A stretch of 64,000 nt of DNA from Pelecanus crispus (Eukaryota > Chordata > Aves > Pelecaniformes > Pelecanidae), in contig NC_134656.1 of assembly GCF_030463565.1 (NCBI RefSeq), positions 563,001 to 627,000 of the forward strand, written 5' to 3'. How positions within the stretch are numbered: position 1 is the first letter of the stretch; each line of letters starts with the position of its first letter. Shown here one piece after another: positions 1-9,479 of the stretch. The position numbers were made by a program, and so were the translations under genes. The notes beneath the pieces are model-generated. The model was not told the origin of the DNA, ran no database searches, and saw only the letters and a list, made by a program, of their open reading frames with translations.

Positions 1-17
1 GGTGTGATCGGTCTTAC
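1..17 (-). CDS. Possible start of exon 2 of the left-edge secreted gene
   Basis: Minus strand GAGCAG at 23-18 could be a 3' splice site. Joining G from exon 1 to bases 17-1 gives G-K-T-D-H-T in frame, a plausible lead-in to a mature domain, with an intron of 95 nt (112-18). The polypyrimidine tract is weak, and the same bases (CAG|GTAAGA) also read as a good donor, so the assignment is uncertain. Confidence 0.3.
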
Positions 18-112
18 CTGCTCATCCCACGCAGGACCCCCAGCCCAAGCCAGCCCCGCAGAGCCCCGAGAGCGGGCGGGACGCAGCCGGCCCGTGCCCC
101 CCGAGCACTCAC

Positions 113-197
113 CCGTGTCCCCGGCAGCAGCAGTGGCCAGCTGCAGCTGGGCACACAAGGCGAGGACGCCCACGAGCAAAATGCCGGCGGTCTTCAT
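113..197 (-). CDS. Signal-peptide exon of a small secreted protein (partial gene)
   Basis: On the minus strand an ATG at 197-195 opens 28 codons that read as a classic signal peptide: MKT start, hydrophobic core GILLVGVLALCAQL, then small residues ATAAAG. The exon ends after one base of the next codon at a good donor (G|GTGAGT, intron from 112), i.e. phase 1, the arrangement typical of WAP-type secreted inhibitors and the same as in the plus-strand gene at 3244. A TATA box lies about 46 bases upstream, leaving a 5' leader of about 20 nt. The mature domain lies beyond the left edge, so the family is inferred only from exon shape and neighbour. It could equally be another short secreted or antimicrobial peptide. 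Divergently oriented to the WAP-Kunitz gene. Confidence 0.7.
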
Positions 198-242
198 GGC
201 ATTCCCCGTGGGTGCCAGATGGCCGGTGCGGGGTGGCAGGGG

Positions 243-249
243 TTTATAT
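243..249 (-). promoter_or_regulatory. TATA box for the minus-strand secreted gene
   Basis: Minus strand reads GATATAAACC; the ATATAAA core occupies 249-243, 46 bases before the ATG at 197. Normal TATA-to-start spacing would place transcription start near 215-222. Confidence 0.6.
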
Positions 250-2290
250 CTGCGCGGGGCTGGGGAGGGGCTGCCACGCACATAACCTTCAGGTGCCGAA
301 ACTCTTGCTGCATTTCACAGTTGTGCCCGAGGCAGCAACAGCCCCACGACATGTTATTGCCTGAGAAATCATTTACCACGGATCCATCTCAGCCCCCACA
401 GCCAGGCTGCAACCAGGGCGGGGACGTCAGCACCCAACAGCACCCAACATCGCCCTCCCTGCAGGAAAGGGAGACGTGGCCATGGGGAGCCCAGAGGAAG
501 GGGCTGGAGCTCTCTGGCTTGGAAAAGAGGAGACAGAGGGGACAGGAGGGAGGCTGGTACGTTCAGAGTGGCCTGGAGAGTGCGGACGGGATTTTCTTCC
601 CGCAGCTGCAGGAGCTGGGGGCACCGGGGGAGACCCGCAGGCGAGGGGCAGAGGGCGAGCGGTCTCCTCGCCAAGCTGTAGCACTCGTTGCTGCGGACAT
701 CAGGCACTGCCCAGGTGTGACAAGCGATTAGACACGTTTATGGGACAGGAACCCCGGGGGGCTGAGCAGGAGGTCGCTCCCCTGGGGTGGTGGCCATCCT
801 GGCGGTGCAGCGTTCTGGGACGGAGAGCTGGGGGTCTGTCCCCGGCCATGCCTGCCCCAGACACCCAGCGCCTGCCTGCCCCGGCTGCAGCCCGGTCCCA
901 CGTCCCGCTGCGTCTGCCTGCAGAGCTGTGGGTGACAGCCAGCTGGGTGCCCGCAGGCGAGCGTGGCCTCGGGGGAGCGGAGCATGGGAAGCCTGTGCGA
1001 CGCGCCAGGCTGGGCGCACCCGCTGCCCCGTGCCGTGCACCGAGCACCATTCCTCTGCAGGGACAGGCGGGCGGCAGGGTGCCGTCATGTCGGCCGGCTG
1101 CGGACGTGTCCCGGCAGACTGGTGCTCCAGCGGGGTCAGCACAGGGGCTCCCTTTCACCTCCCCGCGCACCGGGACCGGCGTGAGGCAGCCCCGGACGGG
1201 GTGGGGAAGCCCAAGGTTAACTGTGCGGGGAGGTCACGGAGAGCCCGGCACAGCCAAGCGCGCGAAGGGTGACCGTGCTGAGGGTGAGGTGTGCTCCGTG
1301 CCCGCGGGGACCCCACGGCGTTGCCGCTGCCGCGCCCCAAGACGCTGCTGAACAGGACCTTTGCTCCCCACTCACCATCCCATGGGGTGTGGGGGTGTGG
1401 CCGGGCTGCACGCGTCCCTGCCGGGGGTCTGCACCGTGGCACCCCTTGCTGCTGACGCGCTAGCACAGCTCGCCGTGCCCCGCCGAATGGCGAAGGGCAC
1501 GGGCAGGTGCTGCGGGCAGGTCGGGCAGAGGCAGCCCAGCTTGCTGGGCGCAGGTGGGGCTGGCAGGGCTGCAGCAAGGCATGTGGGGCAGCCCGTGGTC
1601 GCGGTGGGCAAAGAGGGGCAGGACCTGGGTTTTCGAGGGGCTGGTGGAAGGGGCTGGTCCTCTGCCGGAGCTGGAGACAGGGAGAAAGGCCTCGGCTGGG
1701 CTCCCGTGTGCGGGGGAGGACGCTCCCTGCCTGGGGGTTTGTCGCAAGGCCAGCCCGGCTGGAAGCGGGCGTCTTTGTGCTGCGGCCGACATGATCTCTG
1801 CGGTCTCATACGGGGTTTTACAGCTCAACGATCGTATTTCCCCGCTTGGAAATTCCTGTTTGCGTCATCCTGGCTGCAAGTGGCCAAATGCACTTGCTCC
1901 TACAGAAACTCTGGGTCCTAAACAGAGAGAACCTTTAGCAAGAAAAGCAGGGGCTGTGAAAGGAGCCCCGTCCCTGGTTTATGTGCATGGGGTCCCTCTG
2001 AGTGACACCTGCCCCAACATGGCACGTACCGCGGTGCTGCGGTGCAGGGAGTTGCCAGCCTCTCCCGAGCAGCGCCTGGTCCTTCAGCTGGCACTGGTGG
2101 CCCCGCGCTCTGCGGGGTTTCGGCCTCACGCCCTTCCTCCCCCGGCTGCCACGCACCCATCGCGTGTTCTGGAGCGTAGCTGCGTGCAGTTAATGACAGC
2201 GTGTTCGAGTCCCACCGGCTCACAGCGGTGTGAAGCCTGGCGTGTCCTCATGCCGCCGTGCCCCTGCCGTGGGGAATGCTCCTCCTGGCC
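250..2290. other. Intergenic DNA between divergent secreted-protein genes
   Basis: GC-rich single-copy-looking sequence. The many long open frames on both strands overlap each other and have the proline, glycine and arginine-rich composition expected from GC-rich noncoding DNA. I see no exon with a convincing splice context and domain. Confidence 0.55.
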
Positions 2291-2956
2291 TGTGCAGCCC
2301 CCTCCCTGCCTGCAGCCCCCTCCTTGCCTGCAGCCCCATCCCTGCCTGCAGCCCCTGCCCTGCCTGCAGCCCCCTCCCTGCCTGCAGCCCCCGCCCTGCC
2401 TGCAGCCCCTGCCCTGCCTGCATCCCCCTCCCTGCCTGCAGCCCCTGCCCTGCCTGCAGCCCCCTCCCTGCCTGCAGCCCCCTCCCTGCCTGCAGCCCCT
2501 GCCCTGCCTGCAGCCCCCTCCCTGCCTGCAGGCCCCTCCCTGCCTGCAGCCCCTGCCCTGCCTGCAGCCCCTGCCCTGCCTGCAGCCCCCGCCCTGCCTG
2601 CAGCCCCCTCCTTGCCTGCAGCCCCCTCCCTGCCTGCAGCCCCCTCCCTGCCTGCAGGCCCCTCCACACCTGCAGCCCCCATCCCTGCCTGCAGGACCCA
2701 CCCACACCTGCAGCCCCTGCCCTGCCTGCTGACCCCTCCCTGCCTGCTGACCCCTCCCTGCCTGCAGCCCCCTCCCCTGCCTGCTGCCCCCTCCCTGCCT
2801 GCAGGACCCATCCCTGCCTGTAGCCCCTGCCCTGCCTGCAGGCTCCTCCACACCTGCAGCCCCCACCCTGCCTGCAGGACCCACCCACACCTGCAGCCCC
2901 CTCCCTGCCTGCAGGACCCACCCACACCTGCAGCCCCCTCCCTGCCTGCAGCCCCC
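2291..2956. repeat. 18-bp GC-rich minisatellite upstream of the WAP-Kunitz gene
   Basis: About 37 tandem units of 18 bp built on TGCCTGCAGCCCC plus a variable CTCC/TGCC/CGCC tail; nearly every unit carries a CTGCAG. Because 18 is divisible by 3, every frame stays open, producing spurious long proteins such as repeated CLQPPP (plus) or AGREGA-like (minus). The right part (about 2660-2956) is degenerate, with CACACCTGCAG and AGGACCCA variants. The array ends about 250 bp before the promoter of the gene at 3244. Confidence 0.9.
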
Positions 2957-3207
2957 CGGTGCCGGGGCCGCGCCGCTCCGCCTGTGCCCCCCCCGTGTCT
3001 CCGTGGGCTCCGCGGGCGCGGTGCGGGCGCACCGGCGGCCGGCAGAGGAGGCTGTTGCTCCGCCAGAGCGGGCCGGGCCGGGCCGGGGAGCGGGGCCGGG
3101 CCCCGCGGGGCCCCGGGAGCGCTGTCCCCGTCCCTGTCCCCATCCCCGGAGGCGGAGACCGGCGCGGGCGCTGGCCCAGCCGGGCCGGGCCCGGGGCTGC
3201 CGGGCCG

Positions 3208-3215
3208 TATTTAAG
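3208..3215 (+). promoter_or_regulatory. TATA-like box of the WAP-Kunitz gene
   Basis: TATTTAAG lies 29-36 bases upstream of the ATG at 3244, in otherwise CG-rich sequence. Normal spacing would put the start site at about 3236-3240, implying a very short 5' leader, unless a further upstream start is used. Confidence 0.45.
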
Positions 3216-3243
3216 CGGGCGCGGGCGGCGCGGGGGCAGCGCC

Positions 3244-3334
3244 ATGAAGCCGGGGCTGCTGCTCCTGCTGCTGCTGCTGCTCCCCCCGGGCCCCCCCGGC
3301 CACTGCCGGCCGGCCTCGGGCCGCCGCCTGCTCG
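3244..3334 (+). CDS. WAP-Kunitz gene exon 1: signal peptide
   Basis: The ATG has a good context (GCGCCATGA). It encodes MKPG, nine leucines, then PPGPPGHC and a basic stretch ending RRLL. Donor G|GTGAGC, phase 1. Cleavage is likely in the PPGPPGHC region. Confidence 0.85.
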
Positions 3335-5473
3335 GTGAGCCCCGGCCCGGGCAGCGCGGAGCTCGGCCCCGCTCCCCGCCCGCGTCCCGGCCGTGCCACC
3401 CCCGCCGCGGGGGGCCCTGGCCGGGCTGGGGGGCTCTGCCCGCCCTAACCCCCTGTCCGTCCTCCCAGGGAAGCGCGGCGAGTGCCCCCCGCCCAGCAAG
3501 TTCCCCCTGCAGCCCTGCGGGGAATTCTGCTCCTCGGACTGGAGCTGCCCGGGCAGCGAGCGCTGCTGCAGCACCGGCTGCGGGCGGGAGTGCCGGCTGC
3601 CCATCGGAGGTGAGGGGGCCCCTTCCCCCCAGCAGCCCTGAACGAGCCCCTGCTTGCCCTCCAAGGGGGGGGGACCGCAGCCACCTCGGGGAGCGGGTCC
3701 TGCAGCCCTGCCAGCCCCCGCGCCCCATCCTGGCACCTGGACAGGATGTGCCGGGTCCAGGCTTGCCCAAGCGCAGCCGCTGCCCGTGGGGTGCATCACC
3801 CGCGAGGGCCGGTGTGGGTGGGCCCTGCACCCCCCAGCCCCTCTGGTGCAGGGGGACGGGGGTGCGCTTTGCTCCCTGCCCGCAGGACCCGGGGGTGGGC
3901 ACCCTGGGGCTGGGCTGGGCGGTGGGAGCGGGCAGGGGCTGGTGGGGGTCTGACCCTGTTGGTTACCCCCAGCCAAGAGTGGCTTCTGCCCGCGGCTGGA
4001 CCCTGACATTATGACCATCTGCCTGGTGGAGTGCGGCAGCGACAGCGAGTGCCCAGGCAACAAGAAGTGCTGCAGCATGGGCTGCCACGTCCACTGCGTG
4101 GAGCCGGTGCCAGGTAAGGGCGGCCGGGGGGGCTCAACGGGAGTGGGGCTGCAGCCGGGACAGAGTCGGAGCGTGAGCCGGTCTCCTCTGTCACCTGCAG
4201 CTAAACCGGGCGTCTGTCCCAGGAGAAGGGTGCTGCAGACCCTCGTCGCCTGCAACGACTCCTGCAGCGACGACACCGACTGTCCCCACCACAAGAAGTG
4301 CTGCTTCGCGGGCTGCAGCCGCAGCTGCCTGCCTCCAGGCAGAGGTACCACGGCCCTGCCTCTGCCCCCTGTCTGGGGCAACTGGCTGGGTCCTGCCGTC
4401 TCCAGCAGCCCTGTGTCCATCTGTCACCTCCCACCCGTGCCTGGCCCGTGCAGGGGACGCTTCCGTCACTACGCCTACGACCCTGCCACGGGCACCTGCC
4501 AGCCGTTCATCTACAGCGGCTGCGGGGGGAACGCCAACAACTTCAGGAGCGTGGCGGAGTGCCGGGAGGTCTGCCAGCAACTGGGTGAGGAGAGGGGCTG
4601 CGCTGGGCTGCGCTGGGCCAGACCCTGCTGCCCCTGCAAGGGCAGAGGTGGGGGCCGGGCAGGGGGTGGGAGTGCGGAGCTGCGCTGCCTGCAGCTGGGC
4701 AGCCGGGCCTGGAGGGTCTGCTGTACGTCCCCGGGGGGCGAGGGCGGCCTCCCCGCGGCAGGGAGAGCGGCAGCATCCCACATCGCTCTGGCACATGGCG
4801 TGGTGGCCTCCGGGCGTTTATGCTGGGTGATTTCAACCAGCTCACAGCTCCATCCTGGGAGCTGGTGTCGTCTTTGGTCAGAACCAGGCGACAGCGTCAG
4901 TAATCATAATTTTGCAACCTGATTACCAAAGTAGGAAACCTGACCACCAAGGCGCTCAGCCTGCACGGGCAGGGGGAAAAGCCTGCTCTTGCAATTTGCC
5001 TTCCCGTGTCTCTGCTGAACGCCTTTGCTAAGGGTGTGCATTTTGGGAGGTGGCTGGCGGAGCTGCGGTGGCTCCGGTGGGGTGCGGGGAGCCCCAGCAC
5101 GGTGTGGGCGCTTGCCTGGTTGTGACACTCATTTCTGAGCGGAGCCGTTGGGGCCGTTGGTGGTTGAGCAGCCGCTGCGGCTGCTTGGCTTCCCAGGCAC
5201 ATGGCAGCTGGATCTCCATGCAACAACGGAGCCATGAGAGCTGCTCCTGGCTGTGCCATGTCCCTGGGGGTGCAGGCGGGGGGGGCAGCTCATGCCCAGG
5301 GCTGGGGGGGGGATGCTGGGGGGCTGAATGCACCGGGGGTGAGTGCAGCTGCCGGTCTGGGGCCAGCTCTGCTCCCTGCCGCCAGCGCCCCACTGTCCCC
5401 ACCCGCTCCCCAGCCCTGCCTGCGCCCCCTCCTCACCGTCCCTTTTTGTCCCCCAGGGAGAGCCCAGGAGTGA
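3244..5473 (+). CDS. Secreted triple-WAP plus Kunitz protease-inhibitor-like protein (whole gene)
   Basis: Proposed coding segments are 3244-3334, 3469-3609, 3973-4113, 4201-4584 and 5457-5473 (774 nt, 257 residues). Residues 1 to about 20 form a nine-leucine signal peptide. Three WAP four-disulfide cores follow (about 32-74, 79-122, 126-170), each with eight cysteines in the CC-pair pattern. A Kunitz domain runs from Cys199 to Cys249 with canonical spacing (8-15-7-12-3) and Arg209 after the second cysteine, predicting a trypsin-like serine-protease target. Exon boundaries are phase 1 throughout, as in WFDC-family genes. Order WAP-WAP-WAP-Kunitz differs from EPPIN (WAP-Kunitz) and, as I recall it, WFDC8 (Kunitz between WAPs), so no symbol is given. 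The WAP3/Kunitz junction is unusual (see exon 4). Inhibitory activity is inferred from family, not shown. Confidence 0.85.
3469..3609 (+). CDS. WAP-Kunitz gene exon 2: first WAP domain
   Basis: Acceptor CTCCCAG, donor G|GTGAGG. The 47-codon module starts KRGECPPPSKFP and contains eight cysteines, including the RCCSTGC core typical of WAP domains. Confidence 0.88.
3973..4113 (+). CDS. WAP-Kunitz gene exon 3: second WAP domain
   Basis: Acceptor TTACCCCCAG, donor G|GTAAGG. Same length as exon 2 (141 nt). Eight cysteines; core NKKCCSMGCHVHC. The acidic loop ECGSDSEC is typical of WAP modules. Confidence 0.9.
4201..4584 (+). CDS. WAP-Kunitz gene exon 4: third WAP domain fused to Kunitz domain
   Basis: Acceptor CACCTGCAG, final donor G|GTGAGG. 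The left part encodes WAP3 (CPRRR... HKKCCFAGCSRSC). The right part encodes a Kunitz domain (CHLPPVPGPCRGRF, TGTC, YSGC, NNFRSVAEC, VC). A donor-like AGAG|GTACCA sits at 4344/4345, and acceptor-like AGs at 4404-4405, 4407-4408 and 4452-4453. Using any of these would shift the Kunitz frame, because each leaves one base before the next codon where two are needed. The intervening 60-odd bases are open in frame, so a single exon with a linker of about 27 residues (GTTALPLPP...) is the only reading that keeps both domains. Confidence 0.75.
4585..5456 (+). other. Last intron of the WAP-Kunitz gene
   Basis: 872-nt GT-AG intron in phase 1. It becomes less GC-rich around 4880-5030. No further domain or RNA gene seen. 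Confidence 0.65.
5457..5473 (+). CDS. WAP-Kunitz gene exon 5: five-codon tail and stop
   Basis: After a strong pyrimidine tract (CCTTTTTGTCCCCCAG) the exon completes a Gly codon and adds R-A-Q-E before TGA at 5471-5473. Tiny C-terminal coding exons are common in WAP-type genes. The 3' UTR runs to about 5600. Confidence 0.7.
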
Positions 5474-5575
5474 CCCTGAGAAGGCGGTGGCAGCGGGGCT
5501 TGGGCCCATCCGCGGGGCCGGCAACCCGGGGGCCAGGGTCTGCGGCAGTGCTGGCTGCCGCGCTCTGCCCCATGC

Positions 5576-5581
5576 AATAAA
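5576..5581 (+). terminator. Poly(A) signal of the WAP-Kunitz gene
   Basis: AATAAA, 103 bases after the stop codon. Cleavage is expected around 5595-5610. It is the only AATAAA close downstream. Confidence 0.75.
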
Positions 5582-6317
5582 GCCGCCAGAACGCTTGGCT
5601 TGCAGCAGCCCAGTCTCCGCTGTCTTGCCTGACCCGCGCCTGCACGGTGCCAGCGGCTCCACGCGCTGCCCAGCACCTTCCCGCTTCCCTCCCCGGCCGC
5701 ATCCGCATGCGCTGGAGCTGCGAGCCCAGCCCCTGGCCGAGCCCGGGGACCCGGCACGCAGTGCATGGGCTCGCCCGTGATGGGAGCTGGCCCTGGCCGG
5801 CTCTCAGCCCGGTGCCCCGCAGCAGGCAGCTGGCGCGGGGGCCCTGGCACCCTTCCTGGCTGCGCGGAGCCGGGCAGCGCTGGCCCTGGTGTGAAGCGTC
5901 CCTTCTGGACACGGCCCCTTCCCTGGCGTGCGGGGACGGCCCCCCCGTGCTGCCCTGACCGAGCGCCCGCAGCTACTGGCCCCCAGCTCGGTCCCCGGGG
6001 CGAGCACGGCCGGGGGACGTGGGTCACGCTGCTGTGCCGGGGGTGGGACAGGGCGCAGGTGCCCGTCCCCATGCCAGCCTCCGCTCCTGCTACCTCGTGT
6101 CTTTCCCTGCTGGGTGCTCTCCGCTGCCTGTGCTGGGAGCTGCCGCGTTCCTGCTGCCACCCGGAGCTCGTCCTCATCTCGGCCCGGGCAGCGGGTGCAG
6201 GGTGCAGCTGGGGCGGGCGCAGGAGCAGCTCCCAAGGGGGTGGCCCTGTCCCTGTCGGGCACCGCCGCCTGCCAGCCGGGGAGCTGCAGGTCTTCCCCAG
6301 AAACGCCTCCTGTCAGC

Positions 6318-6355
6318 GCTGATACCATCTTATTAATTTGCTAATTAATGAGAAC
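6318..6355. promoter_or_regulatory. Short AT-rich element with paired homeodomain cores
   Basis: Sequence around TTATTAATTTGCTAATTAAT (6331-6350), set in strongly GC-rich DNA, carries TAATTA-type homeodomain cores. A regulatory role is inferred only from composition contrast and motifs. Confidence 0.3.
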
Positions 6356-7879
6356 CCAGAGAGGGGAGTGGGCTGGGGATGAGTGCGTTGCCTGCAGATG
6401 CTGGGGAAGTTCCCAGGAAGGCTGAGCGAGGACGCGGAGAACCCCGGTGCGCTCCGGAACGGCCATCCTCTGCCTGCCGCCGCCGGGACCCTCGGGCTGG
6501 GCTCGGGGTAGATGGAGCAGGGGGCTGTGCTGGCTCTGAGCGTGGCACTGCCTCCTTCCTCCACGTCGGGTGCGGCAGCCGCTGGGCACGAGGGCGATGA
6601 ATCGCGGAGCGGCTGCGGGAGAGCCCTCGCTCCAGGCAGCGCTGGGGAGCTGGCGCCGAACGGGCGGGTGATGCCCACCCAGGCAACGCCTCGGTGCCCC
6701 CGGCCCCCCTGGGGATGGGGCTGGGGGGCAGGAGTGCCTCAGAGGCGGCGTTTGCCCCCCTCAGAGCGGGGAGCGGGTTTTTGTGTCAAACCCGCGGCAG
6801 CCAGACGGTGCGGTGCACGCTGCCTCCCCGTGCGCTGCTGGCCGTGGCCGCCGGCGAGCTCTGCAGGCAGAGACAGCGAGGGACTTGAAAAAGAATAGAT
6901 GAAAACCCCCTGAAAGTGCCAATTTATTATGCAGCTCCCTCCCCACCTGCTCCTGCTTGGCCCCGAGCTGGCACCGCGGGTGCTGCCGAGACAAAAATCC
7001 CAGCGTGGGGCAGGCGTGGGGGGTGGCACCCCGTCCCCGGAGCCGATGGGGGCTGCGACTGCTGCACGGAGAGCTCGGGCAGGGCTGCAGCACGTGGCCC
7101 TGGGGTGTCCCCCGGCTCGGGGCGAGGAGGGTGCTCAGCCCAGGCAGGGTGCTGCCCGCTCCAGCCCCCGGCTCAGCGCCCGTCGGGACGCCCCCCACAA
7201 TCCGGCTCTCGGGGGTTAACGGCGCCGGCTGCCTGAACTCCGCCGCAGAGGCTGCGGCTCCATAACAGCTCTAATGGCTCCTATCCATAACCGCCGGCTG
7301 CGGGAGACCGAGATGGAGGCGCGGGGGGGCCGGGGTGGCGACGGCTGCCCGCGGGCAGGCGGCAGCCCCAGCCCCACGCGGCGGCAGAGCCCAGCCGGCG
7401 GCACGGCCACGCGTGGCCCGCTGGCTGGCGGCACGGGGAAGGCGGCCTTCCAAAATGGGGTTTTTATTACAGCCATACATCACCGCGGCGGCCTGATGCG
7501 GGCGGACGGCGGTGATTTTTCTTCATGGTTTACAGACAAATGAGGGGAAGGAAAATTGATGTGAACTTTGCTATAGCGGGAGGTCGGGTGCGGGCAGGGA
7601 GCTGGTTATGGATGAGCCGGGGGCTGCTGGGGCTGCCTGCCCCTGGGCCCCCCCCCAGCCCCCTTCTCCGGGCCAGATGGATGGGAGCACCGGTGGCGGC
7701 AGCACCGGGATCATCGCATCTGGCACGGGCACCGTGCTGCTGCTCCGGGGGGCTGGGGGAGAGCCTCTGCCTTCCCCGACCCCCCATTGCCCGCAGCACG
7801 GCCCCGAGCGGGCGGCTGCGCCCGTCCCTCGTCGGAGGGGTGCTCGGAGGGGTGCTCGGCCGCTCAGGTGGGAGGAGCA

Positions 7880-8170
7880 CGTGGGCAGGGTTATTAATTC
7901 CAGCGGATATTCATTAGTGCTGCAAACGCGGCTTGGGTGTGCAGCATCGGGCGGGCTGCTGTCGCTGGCTTCTGGCGAGATCTTGGCTGCTTTCAACACA
8001 ATTAAACTCGCCTCCTAACACCACAGTCCTGCCCAGTATAAGATAACAGTTAATACCCTCAAATAGAGACTATCAGCTTCTCCATAAGGCCCATAAATAT
8101 TAATACAATTCTAATTAGTTCCTTTAAATACATCGCCTAAATCAGGCGTTTCCTCGGCGGTAAATCAGCG
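7880..8170. promoter_or_regulatory. AT-rich island, candidate conserved noncoding element
   Basis: About 290 bp of AT-rich sequence inside GC-rich DNA. It includes TTATTAATTCC, a palindromic CTAATTAG at 8111-8118, GATAAC and several ATTA cores. No open frame of note. It looks like a vertebrate enhancer core, but conservation could not be tested. Confidence 0.35.
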
Positions 8171-8759
8171 GTGGTTTGGCACCCTGCTCGCGCCCGTGAA
8201 GCGGATCACAAGCTCTCCCCGCCTGCCCTGTGGCCAGTCCCTGCCTGCCAGGGGCCAGGACCCGCGGCAGCCCTGGGCCGTGCCGCGCCGCGCCGTGCCC
8301 ACGCGAGGGCTGGCGGTGCCTGGCCAGCAGTGCTCCTGCCTCAGGAGTGTCAAGCTTTGGGATGGGGAAAGGCGGGTGGGTTTTGGGGCTGGAGGAGCCG
8401 CGGGCTGTCCCACGCCGGGAGCGGTGCCGGTGCCCGCCGTGGTGATTTCCCGCTGTGCACGAGGGCTGCCTCAGCCCGCGCCAGGAGCTGCCGTGCGACA
8501 TCGATGCTCGTCTCCAGCGGCCCCTTCTTCCCGTGCCAGCGGAGCTGGAGGGTCGAGCTCTGTCCCCTCCCGAGGAGGCTGCCCGGCACATGGGGAACCC
8601 GCAGAGCCGCTGGCAGGGTCGTCCCCGCGGCTCCTCCGGCAGCACAGTGCGGCCAGGCCATTTTCAGGGTAAACCCTGGGGCTCAGCCAACGCCCCGGCG
8701 GGCTCCAGCGCCGTCTCTGATCCCGCGCCCCGAGGAGGGTGGCCGGTGCTGCCGGCGGG

Positions 8760-9020
8760 ATCTTGTCAAGAAACTGCAAGAGCGTGGTTTGAAAGCGCCT
8801 GATAAAACATCTCCTAAGGACCTCAGAGTCACAGATATAAAAATAACCCAGCCATCAGATTCAAAAGAGGAAAAGGAGCCCAGGCTTCACTGAACAAGCA
8901 GAAAGTGCCCTGCGACCTTAATCAGGAGTAATATTGTTAATACCTTTTTCCCCAGGTGCACCCAGATTTGCATTCCCAGCAATTTGCACAATAATGAGAC
9001 GAACTGACCATGCCTCACCC
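8760..9020. promoter_or_regulatory. AT-rich island with E-box and POU octamer
   Basis: Contains CAGGTG at 8953-8958 followed eight bases later by a perfect POU octamer ATTTGCAT at 8966-8973, plus several ATTA cores (TTAATCAG, TTGTTAATACC). This close E-box plus octamer arrangement in a low-GC island suggests an enhancer. Function is inferred. Confidence 0.35.
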
Positions 9021-9479
9021 CAGCAGCAATCGCCTCCAAATCGATGGCACCGTGCCGGCGAGCTCGTCTCAAAGCTCGTTTGCTCCAGCTGCAGCGGCGC
9101 TGTGTGGCCCCGGCGCCCCGGCACGCCTGCAGCCCCAGCGCTGGGTGCCTCGGGGGGCTGCGCGGGTGCAGGGACCTGCTGGGGGGTGCTGGGGGCGGCC
9201 GGGGGCCGGCGTGCGCAGGAGCCGCGTGCCCAGGCGAGCCCACTGCCACCTCTGTGGAGCCCGGCTGGGCGCTCCTGCCCCGTGCCAGCCTCCTCCGCCC
9301 TTCATCCTCAGCCCTTGAGTCCTCCTGGGAGCTGGCAGCGGGGGCCATCCTGCTCAGACCTCCCCCCGAGCTGGAGGACGTGGGATCCCTTCGAAGGTGC
9401 TTGTGTGTGCCGTGCATGGAGGGGGTGAGTGTGCGTGGGGCTGAGCGTGTGCTGGGGGGGGTGTGTGCATGTGGGGGGC

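Larger units (their letters stand above)
5600..9475. other. Gene-free GC-rich DNA with AT-rich islands
   Basis: I find no supported gene. The background is GC-rich and CpG-containing, interrupted by short AT-rich islands (6310-6360, 6890-6950, 7440-7580, 7880-8170, 8760-9020), the strongest of which are listed separately. Overlapping open frames on both strands are composition artefacts. Confidence 0.5.

Noticed and set aside
4345-4408. A short intron between WAP3 and Kunitz
   Set aside because: Length of 61 or 64 nt is not a multiple of 3 and would scramble the Kunitz domain; kept as one exon with a note.
2126-4420. 764-codon minus-strand open frame with Gly/Gln/Cys-rich repeats
   Set aside because: It is the complement of the 18-bp minisatellite plus GC-rich DNA and of the real WAP exons; no domain, and period-18 repeats keep every frame open.
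8171-8893. Open frame ending in a lysine-rich, protein-like tail (KKLQERGLKAPDKTSPKD)
   Set aside because: The tail falls in an AT-rich island, the rest is GC-rich noise; no splice sites or homology recognised. More likely noncoding.
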